From: Streptomyces hayashii
GTDB lineage: Bacteria; Actinomycetota; Actinomycetes; Streptomycetales; Streptomycetaceae
Assembly (NCBI RefSeq): GCF_024539815.1
Contig: NZ_JAHHIU010000093.1
Span: 1-64,000, forward strand
Reading direction: 5' to 3'
Length of the DNA stretch: 64,000 bases
The translations under genes were made by a program, and so were the position numbers. Every line of letters begins with the position of its first letter. The first letter of the stretch is position 1. The notes under the pieces were generated by a model. It had not been told where the DNA came from, made no database searches, and saw nothing but the letters and a program-made list of their open reading frames with translations. Positions 54,602 to 64,000 of this stretch are shown here, one piece after another.

Positions 54602-55105
54602 CTACCGGTCGGCGACCCGCATCTCGAACCAGGTCGTCTTGCCCCGGGGCAGCAGGTCGACGCCCCAGCGGTCGGAGAGCTTGTCGACCAGGAACAGGCC
54701 CCGGCCGCTGACGTCGAGCTCCTGAACAGGCATCAGACACGGCAGCCCCCGGGAGGGGTCGCGGATCTCGACGCGGATCCAGCCGCGGCGTCGCCGCATC
54801 CGGAGCCCGAAGACCCGGGCGCCGGTGTGCCGTACGGCATTGCCGACGAGTTCGGAGACGAGCAGGACCGCGTCCTCGGTCATCCTGGGGGTCAGTCCCC
54901 ACTGACGCAGAACGACGATCTGGGCCAGTCGGCGCGCGGTAGCGGCGGACTCGGGGCGGGACGGCAGCGAGACCTCGCCCTCCGTGGGATTTCCGAACAA
55001 CTCCAGCGCCTTGAGCGCCCGTTCGTCCTCGACCGCAGGCGACCAGCGCGCCGCGGTCGCACGGCTGTGTCCCCGCGGCTGTTCGATGCCCTCCAGCCCC
55101 GCCAT
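54602..55105 (-). CDS. RsbW-like ATP-binding (anti-sigma-type) protein
   Basis: The 167-residue protein has a GHKL HATPase fold: N box LLVSELVGNAVRHTG, G1-type RVEIRDPSRGLP and G2 SGRGLFLVDKLSDRWGV. An ~70-residue N-terminal extension precedes it. Streptomyces have many such orphan RsbW-like kinases acting as anti-sigma or anti-anti-sigma switches; no partner is adjacent. The ATG at 55105 follows GGGGG; the frame extends upstream to 55237 but that part is low complexity. Confidence 0.83.
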   Translation of the reverse strand: MAGLEGIEQPRGHSRATAARWSPAVEDERALKALELFGNPTEGEVSLPSRPESAATARRLAQIVVLRQWGLTPRMTEDAVLLVSELVGNAVRHTGARVFGLRMRRRRGWIRVEIRDPSRGLPCLMPVQELDVSGRGLFLVDKLSDRWGVDLLPRGKTTWFEMRVADR

Positions 55106-55289
55106 GCCCCCATCATGGCCGCCCGCCGACCCCGTCGGGGCCGTTCCGCCGGAATACGCCCCCCGGGCGCGAGCCCTCCCCCAGGGGCGGTCGGCATATG
55201 CCAGGGGCAGGGCGACCGTCGAGACACCCACACCCACCTGCGCGGACGGCCCACCCGGAGGCGACCGGCGATCACCCCCGGCAAGGCAG

Positions 55290-55308
55290 CCTTAAGGTCA
55301 CCTTAAGG
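55290..55308. promoter_or_regulatory. Twin CCTTAAGG palindromes
   Basis: CCTTAAGG occurs at 55290-55297 and 55301-55308, 11 bases apart (about one helical turn), in the gap between the RsbW-like gene and enoyl-CoA hydratase. A further TTCCCGTAA follows. Likely a protein-binding site; the rest of the 55106-55393 gap shows nothing I can name. Confidence 0.4.
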
Positions 55309-55393
55309 TTCCCGTAAACCGCCCCTTCGGGGGACCCGGATGAGACGCCCCGTCAATTGCAAGCGATTCCGGCGACGGCAAAGGAGACGCTGC

Positions 55394-56161
55394 TCACAGG
55401 AACTTGGCCTTGCCCGGGCCCTCCTCCACGAAGCTGCGCATGCCGATCTCGCGGTCGGCGGTCGCGAAGAGACCCGCGAACCAGTTGCGTTCGACCGCCA
55501 GCCCCGTCTCGATGTCCGTCTCCAGACCGGTGTCGATCGACTCCTTGGCGGCGCGCAGGGCGATCGCCGGCCCCTGCGCCAGCCTGGCGGCCCAGGCGTG
55601 CGCCTCGGTGTACACGTCGGCGGCCGGGACGACCCGGTCCACCAGGCCGATGGCCAGCGCCTCGTCGGCCTTCACCATGCGGCCCGTGAAGATCAGGTCC
55701 TTCGCCTTCGAGGGGCCGATCAGCCGGGAGAGCCGCTGGGTGCCGCCCGCGCCGGGGATCAGCCCGAGCTGGATCTCCGGCTGGCCCAGCTTCGCGTTGT
55801 CCCCCGCGATCCGGAAGTCCGCGCAGAGCGCCAGCTCGCAGCCGCCGCCCAGCGCGTACCCGGTGACGGCCGCCACGACCGGCTTGGGGATGCGGGCCAC
55901 GGCCGTGAAGGACTCCTGCAGGGCGCGGGAGCGCAGCACCATCGCGGTGTGGTCCATCGCCTGCATCTCCTTGATGTCCGCGCCCGCCGCGAACACCTTC
56001 TCGCCGCCGTACACGACGACCGCGCGGACGTCGTCACGCCGGGCCGCCTCCTCGGCGAGCTCCTTGAGACGGTCCTGGGTGGCCACGTCCAGCGCGTTCA
56101 TGGGCGGGCGGTCGAGGCGGAGTGTGCCGACGCCTTCGGAGACTTCGAGATTCAGGGTCAT
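55394..56161 (-). CDS. Enoyl-CoA hydratase/isomerase
   Basis: The 255-residue crotonase-fold protein has the first oxyanion element AAGADIKEM, PKPVVAAVTGYALGGGCELALCADFRIA with the second oxyanion glycines, the Glu in GQPEIQLGLIPGAGGTQRL, and a typical C-terminal helical region. Glu in both catalytic positions suggests hydratase rather than isomerase. It adds water to trans-2-enoyl-CoA in fatty-acid oxidation or amino-acid catabolism. Single gene, minus strand. Confidence 0.92.
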   Translation of the reverse strand: MTLNLEVSEGVGTLRLDRPPMNALDVATQDRLKELAEEAARRDDVRAVVVYGGEKVFAAGADIKEMQAMDHTAMVLRSRALQESFTAVARIPKPVVAAVTGYALGGGCELALCADFRIAGDNAKLGQPEIQLGLIPGAGGTQRLSRLIGPSKAKDLIFTGRMVKADEALAIGLVDRVVPAADVYTEAHAWAARLAQGPAIALRAAKESIDTGLETDIETGLAVERNWFAGLFATADREIGMRSFVEEGPGKAKFL

Positions 56162-56187
56162 GCCAGCAGGTTAACCACCGCTAACGA

Positions 56188-56228
56188 CGACGGGCCCGGT
56201 GCCGTGTGTCACAGCACCGGGCCCGTCG
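56188..56228 (-). terminator. Strong hairpin terminator of the L,D-transpeptidase gene
   Basis: A perfect 15-base stem, CGACGGGCCCGGTGC (56188-56202) with GCACCGGGCCCGTCG (56214-56228), around an 11-base loop, 33 bases past the transpeptidase stop. Confidence 0.85.
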
Positions 56229-56261
56229 GGGAGAGCGTGCGCCCTCGCGACGTCCGCCGTC

Positions 56262-57503
56262 CTACTTCTTCCACTCCGCCCAGGGGATGTTCCAGCCGTT
56301 GAGGCCGTTGGAGGGGTCGACGGTCGGGTCGGTGGAGTTCTTCACGACCACCACGTCGCCGACGATCGAGTGGTTGAAGAACCACGCCGCCGCGACGGAG
56401 CTGTCGTAGCCCCCGCGCACGTCGCGCAGGCCGATGCAGCCGTGGCTGGCGTTGTAGTTGCCGAAGGCGTCGCCGCCCCAGTAGTTGCCGTGCACGAAGG
56501 TGCCGGAGTTGGTCAGCCGGATGGCGTGCGGGACGTCCTTGATGTCGTACTCGCCGTTGTAGCCGACCGTGTCGCCGTTCATCCTGGTCACGGTGAACTT
56601 CTCGCTCATGACCATCTGGCCGTTCCAGGTCGCGTAGCCGGGCTTGCCGGTGGTGACCGGGATGGTCTTGACGACCTTGCCCTCCTGCGTGATTTTCATC
56701 GTGTGCTTCTTGGCGTCCACGACGGACACCTGGTCGCGGCCGATGGTGAAGGAGACGGTCTTGGACTGCTTGCCGTAGACGCCCTTGCGGCCCTCGACGC
56801 CGTCCAGGTTCATCTGGACCGTCACCTTGGTGCCGGCTTTCCAGTACTTCTCGGGACGGAAGTCGAGGCGGTCGTTGCCGAACCAGTGGCCCTCCACCTC
56901 GACGGCCGGCACGGTCGTGATCTTGATGGCCTTCTCCACGTCGTCCGGCTTCGTGATGCCGCGCGTGAAGTTGACCGAGAACGGCATGCCGACGCCGACG
57001 GTCGAGCCGTCCTCGGGCGTGAAGTTGCCGATGAAGGTGTTCTGCGGGCTCAGCGTGGTGAAGGACGAGTCCTCGGCCGCCGTCCGGCCCGCGGAGTCCT
57101 TGGCGACCGCGTGCACCTGGTACGCGGTGGACGCGGCCAGGTGGGTGGCGGGCGTCCAGCCGGCGCCGTCGGCCGAGATCGCGCCCTCGATCTTCCTGCC
57201 CTTGGTGTCCTTGACGGTCACCTCGGTCAGCTTGCCCTTGGCCGCGGTGACCTTCAGGGCGCCGCTGGTGTCGACGTCCTTGGCGCCGGTCTTCGGGGCG
57301 ATGGTGACGACCGCCTCCGACTGCTTGCTCTCCGCGGCGGTCGTCGCGCCCTTGTCACCGCCTGACTTCCCGTCGGATCCGGAGCCGTCACCGCCGCCGC
57401 CGCACGCCGTGACGGCGAGCAGCATTCCGCCGGCGATCAACGCCAGCCGCCTGTTGCGGCCGCGTGAGCGCCCCCCAACCGACGCCCCCGGTATCGGTCG
57501 CAC
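56262..57503 (-). CDS. L,D-transpeptidase lipoprotein (1)
   Basis: From GTG 57503 the product is 413 residues: an Arg-rich start, signal core LALIAGGMLLAVTAC (lipobox Cys ~34), an acidic linker, two Ig-like modules (TIAPKTGAKDVDTS and TPEDGSTVGVGMPFSVNF regions) and a YkuD catalytic domain with HGNYW and the nucleophile Cys in SHGCIGLRD. The enzyme makes 3->3 crosslinks in peptidoglycan and resists most beta-lactams. It is followed by a strong terminator. Upstream in-frame ATGs at 57578-57587 are less likely. Confidence 0.92.
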   Translation of the reverse strand: MRPIPGASVGGRSRGRNRRLALIAGGMLLAVTACGGGGDGSGSDGKSGGDKGATTAAESKQSEAVVTIAPKTGAKDVDTSGALKVTAAKGKLTEVTVKDTKGRKIEGAISADGAGWTPATHLAASTAYQVHAVAKDSAGRTAAEDSSFTTLSPQNTFIGNFTPEDGSTVGVGMPFSVNFTRGITKPDDVEKAIKITTVPAVEVEGHWFGNDRLDFRPEKYWKAGTKVTVQMNLDGVEGRKGVYGKQSKTVSFTIGRDQVSVVDAKKHTMKITQEGKVVKTIPVTTGKPGYATWNGQMVMSEKFTVTRMNGDTVGYNGEYDIKDVPHAIRLTNSGTFVHGNYWGGDAFGNYNASHGCIGLRDVRGGYDSSVAAAWFFNHSIVGDVVVVKNSTDPTVDPSNGLNGWNIPWAEWKK

Positions 57504-57652
57504 GTTCAAAGTCTTTCTCCCCACTCCCCCGGGCCCTCCCCGGGCCGCACAGCGACGCGTCCCCCGCGTTCGCCGCATACTAACCACAAGGTCAGCGGCC
57601 TGGACGGGCCGAAAATGTCACCGTTCAGTCCCAACTTGGACCATGGGAAGGC

Positions 57653-57687
57653 GGGGAAGGTTGCCCCCGGAGGGCGGGGACTTCCCC
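57653..57687 (-). terminator. Hairpin after the second L,D-transpeptidase gene
   Basis: GGGGAAG (57653-57659) pairs with CTTCCCC (57681-57687); the interior adds CCCCC/GGCGGGG pairing. It lies just past the stop at 57692. Confidence 0.45.
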
Positions 57688-57691
57688 CGGG

Positions 57692-58939
57692 TCAGTCCAC
57701 GGGGGCGGCCGTCCACTCCTTCCAGGTCATGTTCCAGCCGCCGAGGCCGTTGTCGGGGGCGACCTGCTTGTCCTTGCTGTGGACGACCTCGATGACGTCC
57801 CCGATCAGGCTGCGGTCGAAGAACCACCCCGCGGGCGTGTCCGAGGCGCCGCCCTTGACGTCCCTGAGGCCGACGCAGCCGTGACTGACGTTGGCGCGGC
57901 CGAAGACGTCGTCCGCCCAGTAGTTGCCGTGCAGGAAGGTGCCGGAGCTGGTCAGACGCATGGCGTGCGGCACGTCCGGGATGTCGTACTCGCCCTTGCC
58001 GTTCGCCTTCTTGAAGCCGACGGTGGCGCCGTTCATCCGGGTCAGCTCCAGCATCTCGCTCACCACCATCCTGCCGTTGTACGTGGTGTTCTTCGGCCCC
58101 CCGGCCGTGATGGGCACGGTGGCCAGCAGCTCCCCGTCGCGCCGGACCTGCATGGTGTGCTTCGCCGCGTCGACCAGCGACACCTGGCTGCGGCCGACGG
58201 TGAACGAGAACGACTTCTCCTGCAGCCCGTAGACGCCGGGCGCGCCTTCGACGTCCCGCAGCCCCAGCGCGACCGTGACCCTGGTGCCCGGCTTCCAGTA
58301 CTCCTCGGGACGGAAGTCGAGCCGGGCGGAACCGAACCAGTGGGGCCGGACCTCCACCGCCGGCTGCGCCGTGACCCGGACGGCGCGCTCGACGGCCGCC
58401 CGGTTCTCGATCTCCCGGTTGAACTCCAGCGACACGATCATCCCGGTGCCGACGGTGGAGCGGTCCTCGGGGGTGACGTAGCCGATGAAGCGCTTCTCGG
58501 GGACGAACGTGGTGAACGTGGTGTGGCGGGCCGAGCGGTCGCCGTGGCCGTCCAGGGCGACGACGTCCACGGTGTAGCGGGCGGCGAGACCGAGACGGTC
58601 GTCGTCCGGCCGCCAGCTCAGACCGTTCGCGGCGATCCTGCCCTTCACCTCCGTCTCCTCGGCGTCCTGCGATCTGACGACCTTCACCGACTCCAGCCGC
58701 CCGTCGGGCACCCGCACCCGCAGGCGCTCCCCGGGCCGCACGCCTTTGGCGCCGTCCCGCGGGGTGACGCCGATGACGTCCTCGGGGGCCGGCGGTTTGC
58801 CGAGCATCCGGTCGAATCCGCTCCGGCTGTCGCTGTCGCCGCCGGTGCAGCCGGCGGCCCCGGCCAGTAGTCCTGCCCATGTCAGTACGGTGGCCAGTGC
58901 GACCCCCGCGCGCCGTGCGCGCCCATGTACGTGCCTCAC
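57692..58939 (-). CDS. L,D-transpeptidase lipoprotein (2)
   Basis: The 415-residue protein has a lipoprotein signal (VALATVLTWAGLLAGAAGC, Cys ~31), Ig-like modules (IGVTPRDGAKGVRPGE, YVTPEDRSTVGTGMIVSLEF) and a YkuD domain with HGNYW and SHGCVGLRD. It is clearly paralogous to the adjacent gene (HWFGxxRLDFRPExYWKxGTxVTV shared). The GTG at 58939 is a weak call, as only TTGGG precedes it. Each gene has its own terminator, so they are likely expressed separately. Confidence 0.9.
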   Translation of the reverse strand: MRHVHGRARRAGVALATVLTWAGLLAGAAGCTGGDSDSRSGFDRMLGKPPAPEDVIGVTPRDGAKGVRPGERLRVRVPDGRLESVKVVRSQDAEETEVKGRIAANGLSWRPDDDRLGLAARYTVDVVALDGHGDRSARHTTFTTFVPEKRFIGYVTPEDRSTVGTGMIVSLEFNREIENRAAVERAVRVTAQPAVEVRPHWFGSARLDFRPEEYWKPGTRVTVALGLRDVEGAPGVYGLQEKSFSFTVGRSQVSLVDAAKHTMQVRRDGELLATVPITAGGPKNTTYNGRMVVSEMLELTRMNGATVGFKKANGKGEYDIPDVPHAMRLTSSGTFLHGNYWADDVFGRANVSHGCVGLRDVKGGASDTPAGWFFDRSLIGDVIEVVHSKDKQVAPDNGLGGWNMTWKEWTAAPVD

Positions 58940-59092
58940 GGCGTGCCCAACGACCGGGCACGCCCCGGGGAAACGTGAGTGCGAGGGCCGCTCTGGGCAG
59001 GAATGGGGGGAGGACGACACGACGGGGAGCCGCGGCCGGGACACCGCGCGCTCTTTTCCCACGTCGTTCCACGAGCCGCGGGAGGCTGAACG

Positions 59093-61327
<2,235 letters not shown>

Positions 61328-61347
61328 GCCGACGCTCCCGGCCGGGA

Positions 61348-61363
61348 CGGGGCCGGCGCCCCG
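61348..61363 (+). terminator. Possible short hairpin after glgX
   Basis: CGGGGC-CGGC-GCCCCG at 61348-61363, a 6-base stem with tetraloop, within very G+C-rich sequence. Weak. Confidence 0.35.
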
Positions 61364-61507
61364 GCCGGCTCGCCCGAACGGGCGTCGGCCGATCGGTGGA
61401 TGCGTCGGTGCGGCCCGTCGAACACGCAGGTCGTAGGACCTGCGACCGAGCCCGGTCGGGTCGAAACTCGGTGGGCGATGTCACTGCCGGTCCGTAGGCT
61501 CGCGGTG

Positions 61508-63289
61508 ATGGCCGAGACACGTGCAACCACCGCCCCCGACCGCTCCGCCGTACGGTCCCTGCTGCGCCTGTGGCCGTACGTCCGCCCCGTACGGCTGCGG
61601 CTGTTCACGGCCGCCTTCGTCGCCGTGCTGGCCTCCTGCACGGGGCTGGTGATCCCGCTGGTCCTGAAGTGGATGGTGGACGGCCCGGTGGCGGACCGGG
61701 ACACGGCAGGCGTCTGGCTGGGCGCGCTCTTCCTGCTGCTGCTCGGCCTCGCGGAGGCGCTGCTGTTCGGGATGCGGCGCTGGCTGGTGGCGCGTCCGCT
61801 GGCGCACGTCGAGGCGGAGATGCGGGCGCGGCTGTACGGGCGGCTGCAGCGGCTGCCGGTGGCGTTCCACGACCGCTGGGCGTCGGGCCAGCTGCTCTCG
61901 CGGGCGACGGCCGATCTCGGGCTGGTCCGGATGTTCCTCGCCTTCCCGCTGACGTTCCTGCTGGTCAACTCGGTCACGATCGTCTTCGGCGTCGTCATCA
62001 TGCTGCTGCAGGACTGGAGGCTCGGGCTGGTCATCCTCGGGCCGGCCGTCCCCGTCGTCGTGATGTGCATGTACTTCGAGCGCCGGTACGCCATCGCGGC
62101 GCGCCGCGCGCAGGACCAGGTCGGGGATCTGACGACGGTGGTCGAGGAGAGCGTTCTCGGCATCCGGATCATCAAGGGCTTCGGCCGGCACCGCACGCAG
62201 GCGCGCGCCTTCCGGGAGCTGTCCTCGACGCTGCGCGGCACGGAGCTGAGCAAGGCCCGGCTGCTGGCCACGATCTGGGCGGTCATCGTGACGCTGCCCG
62301 AACTGGCCGTCGGCGCCGCGCTGGTGCTGGGATCGGTCCAGGTCGCGGACGGGGAGCTGTCCGCGGGAACCCTGGTCGCCTTCCTGTCCACCGCGCTCGC
62401 GCTGCGCTGGCCCGTCGACTCGATCGGTTTCCTGCTCGCGATGAGCCAGGAGGCGGCGACGGCGACGGAGCGGTACTTCGAGGTGATGGACGAGGAGCCG
62501 GAACGGGACTCCGTCGTGCGGTCGGAGCCGTCGCCCGACACCGGGCTGCGCTTCGACGGCGTGGTCTTCCGCTACCCGGACGCCGACCCCGGCTCCGGGC
62601 CCGTCCTCGACGGGGTCGACCTGCACGTCCGCCCCGGCGAGTCGATGGCCCTGGTCGGGGCCACCGGCAGCGGCAAGACCACCCTGACGGCCCTCGTCCC
62701 CAGGCTGCACGAGGTGACGGCCGGGCGCATCACCCTCGACGGCGAGGACGTCGCCGCGCTGCCCCGCGAGGAACTCCGCGCACGGGTCGCCGTCGCGTTC
62801 GAGGAGCCCACCCTGTTCTCCGCGAGCGTCGGGGAGAACGTCCTGATGGGCGCCGACGACCGGGCGGGCGCCGTCGAGCTGGAGCGGGCGCTGGCCGTGG
62901 CGCAGGCCGAGTTCGTGCACGCGCTGCCGCAGGGCTCCGACACCCAGGTCGGCGAGCAGGGGCTGAGTCTGTCCGGCGGGCAGCGGCAACGGCTCGCGCT
63001 GGCCAGAGCCGTGGTCGGCCGGCCCCGGTTCCTCGTCCTCGACGACCCGCTCTCCGCGCTGGACGTGCACACCGAGGCCGCCGTGGAGGCCGCGCTGCGG
63101 CAGGTCCTCGCCGACACCACCGCGCTGATCGTCGCCCACCGCCCGTCCACCGTGCTCCTCGCCGACCGGGTGGCCCTGCTGTCCGGCGGCCGGATCACCG
63201 CCGTGGGCACCCATCACGAACTGCTGCGCGACAACCCCGAGTACGCCCACCTCATGTCAGGAACCGGCCGCCAGGAGGACGACCGATGA
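61508..63289 (+). CDS. ABC exporter half-transporter (TMD-NBD), first subunit
   Basis: The 593-residue protein has a six-helix type IV exporter domain (RLFTAAFVAVLASCTGLVIPLVLKW onward) and an NBD with Walker A GATGSGKTT, LSLSGGQRQRLALARA, Walker B FLVLDDPLSALD and switch IVAHRPS. It overlaps the next exporter gene by four bases, so the two should form a heterodimeric exporter of lipid, peptide or drug. ATG 61478 is an alternative start with GGTGGG upstream. Confidence 0.9.
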   Translation: MAETRATTAPDRSAVRSLLRLWPYVRPVRLRLFTAAFVAVLASCTGLVIPLVLKWMVDGPVADRDTAGVWLGALFLLLLGLAEALLFGMRRWLVARPLAHVEAEMRARLYGRLQRLPVAFHDRWASGQLLSRATADLGLVRMFLAFPLTFLLVNSVTIVFGVVIMLLQDWRLGLVILGPAVPVVVMCMYFERRYAIAARRAQDQVGDLTTVVEESVLGIRIIKGFGRHRTQARAFRELSSTLRGTELSKARLLATIWAVIVTLPELAVGAALVLGSVQVADGELSAGTLVAFLSTALALRWPVDSIGFLLAMSQEAATATERYFEVMDEEPERDSVVRSEPSPDTGLRFDGVVFRYPDADPGSGPVLDGVDLHVRPGESMALVGATGSGKTTLTALVPRLHEVTAGRITLDGEDVAALPREELRARVAVAFEEPTLFSASVGENVLMGADDRAGAVELERALAVAQAEFVHALPQGSDTQVGEQGLSLSGGQRQRLALARAVVGRPRFLVLDDPLSALDVHTEAAVEAALRQVLADTTALIVAHRPSTVLLADRVALLSGGRITAVGTHHELLRDNPEYAHLMSGTGRQEDDR

Positions 63290-64000
63290 GCGCCCCCGCC
63301 ACCTCCTCCCCCACGACCGACGGCGGACCGGGACGACCGCGCCCGAAGGCCGTGGAGGATCCCTTCGACAAGGACGTCCTGCCCACCCCGCCCGGCGCCA
63401 CCGGCCTGCTGCTGCGCTCCCTGCTGGCCCCGCTGCGGGGGCGCGTCGCCCTCACCACGCTCCTGCTGCTGCTCCAGCAGGCGGCCGTGCAGACGGGTCC
63501 GCTCCTGGTGGCGTACGCCATCGACCGGGCCGTGCCCGCGTGGCGGTCGGACGACCACGGGCCGCTGGTCGCGGTGGGCGTCGGCTATCTGCTGTGCGCA
63601 CTGGCCTCCGGCGCGCTGCAGTACTCCTTCCTGATCGCCTCCGCCCGCGTCAGCCAGGACGTGCTACTTGACCTGCGCGGCCGGATCTTCCGGCACGCGC
63701 AGGCGCTGAGCCTGGACTTCCACGAGCGCTACACCTCGGGCCGGCTGATCTCCCGCTCCACCAGCGACGTGGAGGCCCTGCGCGAGCTGCTTGAGGAGGG
63801 TCTCCAGGAACTCGTCACGGTGGTGCTGTCCTTCCTGTTCATCTCCGCGATGCTGCTCTGGCTGGACCTGGGCCTGGGAGCCGTCGCGGTCGCGTCGTTC
63901 GTGCCCCTGTACCTTCTGGTCCGGATCTACCAGCGGCGCGCGGGCCGGGTGTTCACGGCCCGGTCCACCGCGATCGCGGCCGTGATCGTGAAGTTCGTGG
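63286..64000 (+). CDS. ABC exporter half-transporter, second subunit (cut by window end)
   Basis: ATG at 63286 overlaps the previous stop (ATGA). The visible 238 residues show a Pro/Asp-rich head and the start of the exporter membrane domain: ALTTLLLLLQQAAVQTGPLLVAYAIDRAV, GYLLCALASGALQYSFLI, the DLRGRIFRHAQALSLDFHERYTSG coupling-helix pattern and SRSTSDVEALRELLEEG. The NBD lies beyond the window. Likely the partner of the previous gene. Confidence 0.88.
   Translation, partial: MSAPATSSPTTDGGPGRPRPKAVEDPFDKDVLPTPPGATGLLLRSLLAPLRGRVALTTLLLLLQQAAVQTGPLLVAYAIDRAVPAWRSDDHGPLVAVGVGYLLCALASGALQYSFLIASARVSQDVLLDLRGRIFRHAQALSLDFHERYTSGRLISRSTSDVEALRELLEEGLQELVTVVLSFLFISAMLLWLDLGLGAVAVASFVPLYLLVRIYQRRAGRVFTARSTAIAAVIVKFV

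Noticed and set aside
57504..57587. Upstream ATGs for the first L,D-transpeptidase
   Set aside because: They add an Arg/Gly-rich stretch ahead of the signal peptide; GTG 57503 gives a normal lipoprotein start, though the choice is not certain.

Overview
The window is a piece of an actinobacterial chromosome, almost certainly Streptomyces. It is very G+C rich, codons end mostly in G or C, GTG starts are frequent, and among the genes called here I found only one in-frame TTA leucine codon. Gene content and order (gatCAB, ligA, mnmA, an opp operon, gcvT-gcvH-glyA-sdaA, L,D-transpeptidases, glgX) match, from memory, the conserved core arm around the ligA/gcv region of Streptomyces coelicolor. I see no insertion sequence, prophage, integrase, CRISPR array, tRNA or rRNA. 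Both window edges cut genes: an aldo/keto reductase on the left and an ABC exporter subunit on the right.

Layout. 1-9.6 kb: PQQ-type sugar dehydrogenase lipoprotein, a large LuxR-type ATPase regulator, small proteins, a GNAT and an MMPL exporter. 9.6-13.2 kb: gatC-gatA-(small membrane protein)-gatB, coding for the tRNA amidotransferase. 13.4-19.1 kb: a membrane GGDEF/EAL c-di-GMP protein (RmdB-like, carrying the TTA codon), ligA and a methionine-synthase-like protein. 19.2-28 kb: housekeeping and stress enzymes, including mnmA and the cysteine desulfurase that probably feeds it sulfur, then a FabR/DesT-like TetR regulator divergent from two tiny membrane proteins. 28-32.5 kb: thioesterase, membrane esterase, TRIC-type channel, secreted M1 peptidase. 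32.6-39.1 kb: a five-gene oligopeptide ABC importer (C-A-B-D-F order). 39.4-42 kb: two SseB-domain paralogues and a P-loop kinase.

42.1-47 kb is a glycine/serine unit: a tandem glycine riboswitch, then gcvT, gcvH, glyA and sdaA, which together take glycine through the cleavage system and serine to pyruvate. 48.5-51.9 kb is a small regulated leucine locus: a FadR-type GntR regulator, twin operator-like repeats, a probably leaderless 15-residue leucine-rich leader peptide with mutually exclusive hairpins, a divergent leuA, and an orphan ABC ATPase translationally coupled to it. 51.9-64 kb: EF-hand protein, surface beta-propeller plus atypical NodB-fold protein, anti-sigma-like ATPase, enoyl-CoA hydratase, two tandem L,D-transpeptidase lipoproteins, glgX, and a two-gene ABC exporter.

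Most of the window is ordinary core genome. The parts best worth a second look are the leucine leader/operator arrangement, the TTA codon in the c-di-GMP gene, the repeated AACA-N2-TGTT boxes at the TetR locus, the long inverted repeat in front of sdaA, and the NodB-fold protein that lacks the usual first motif.
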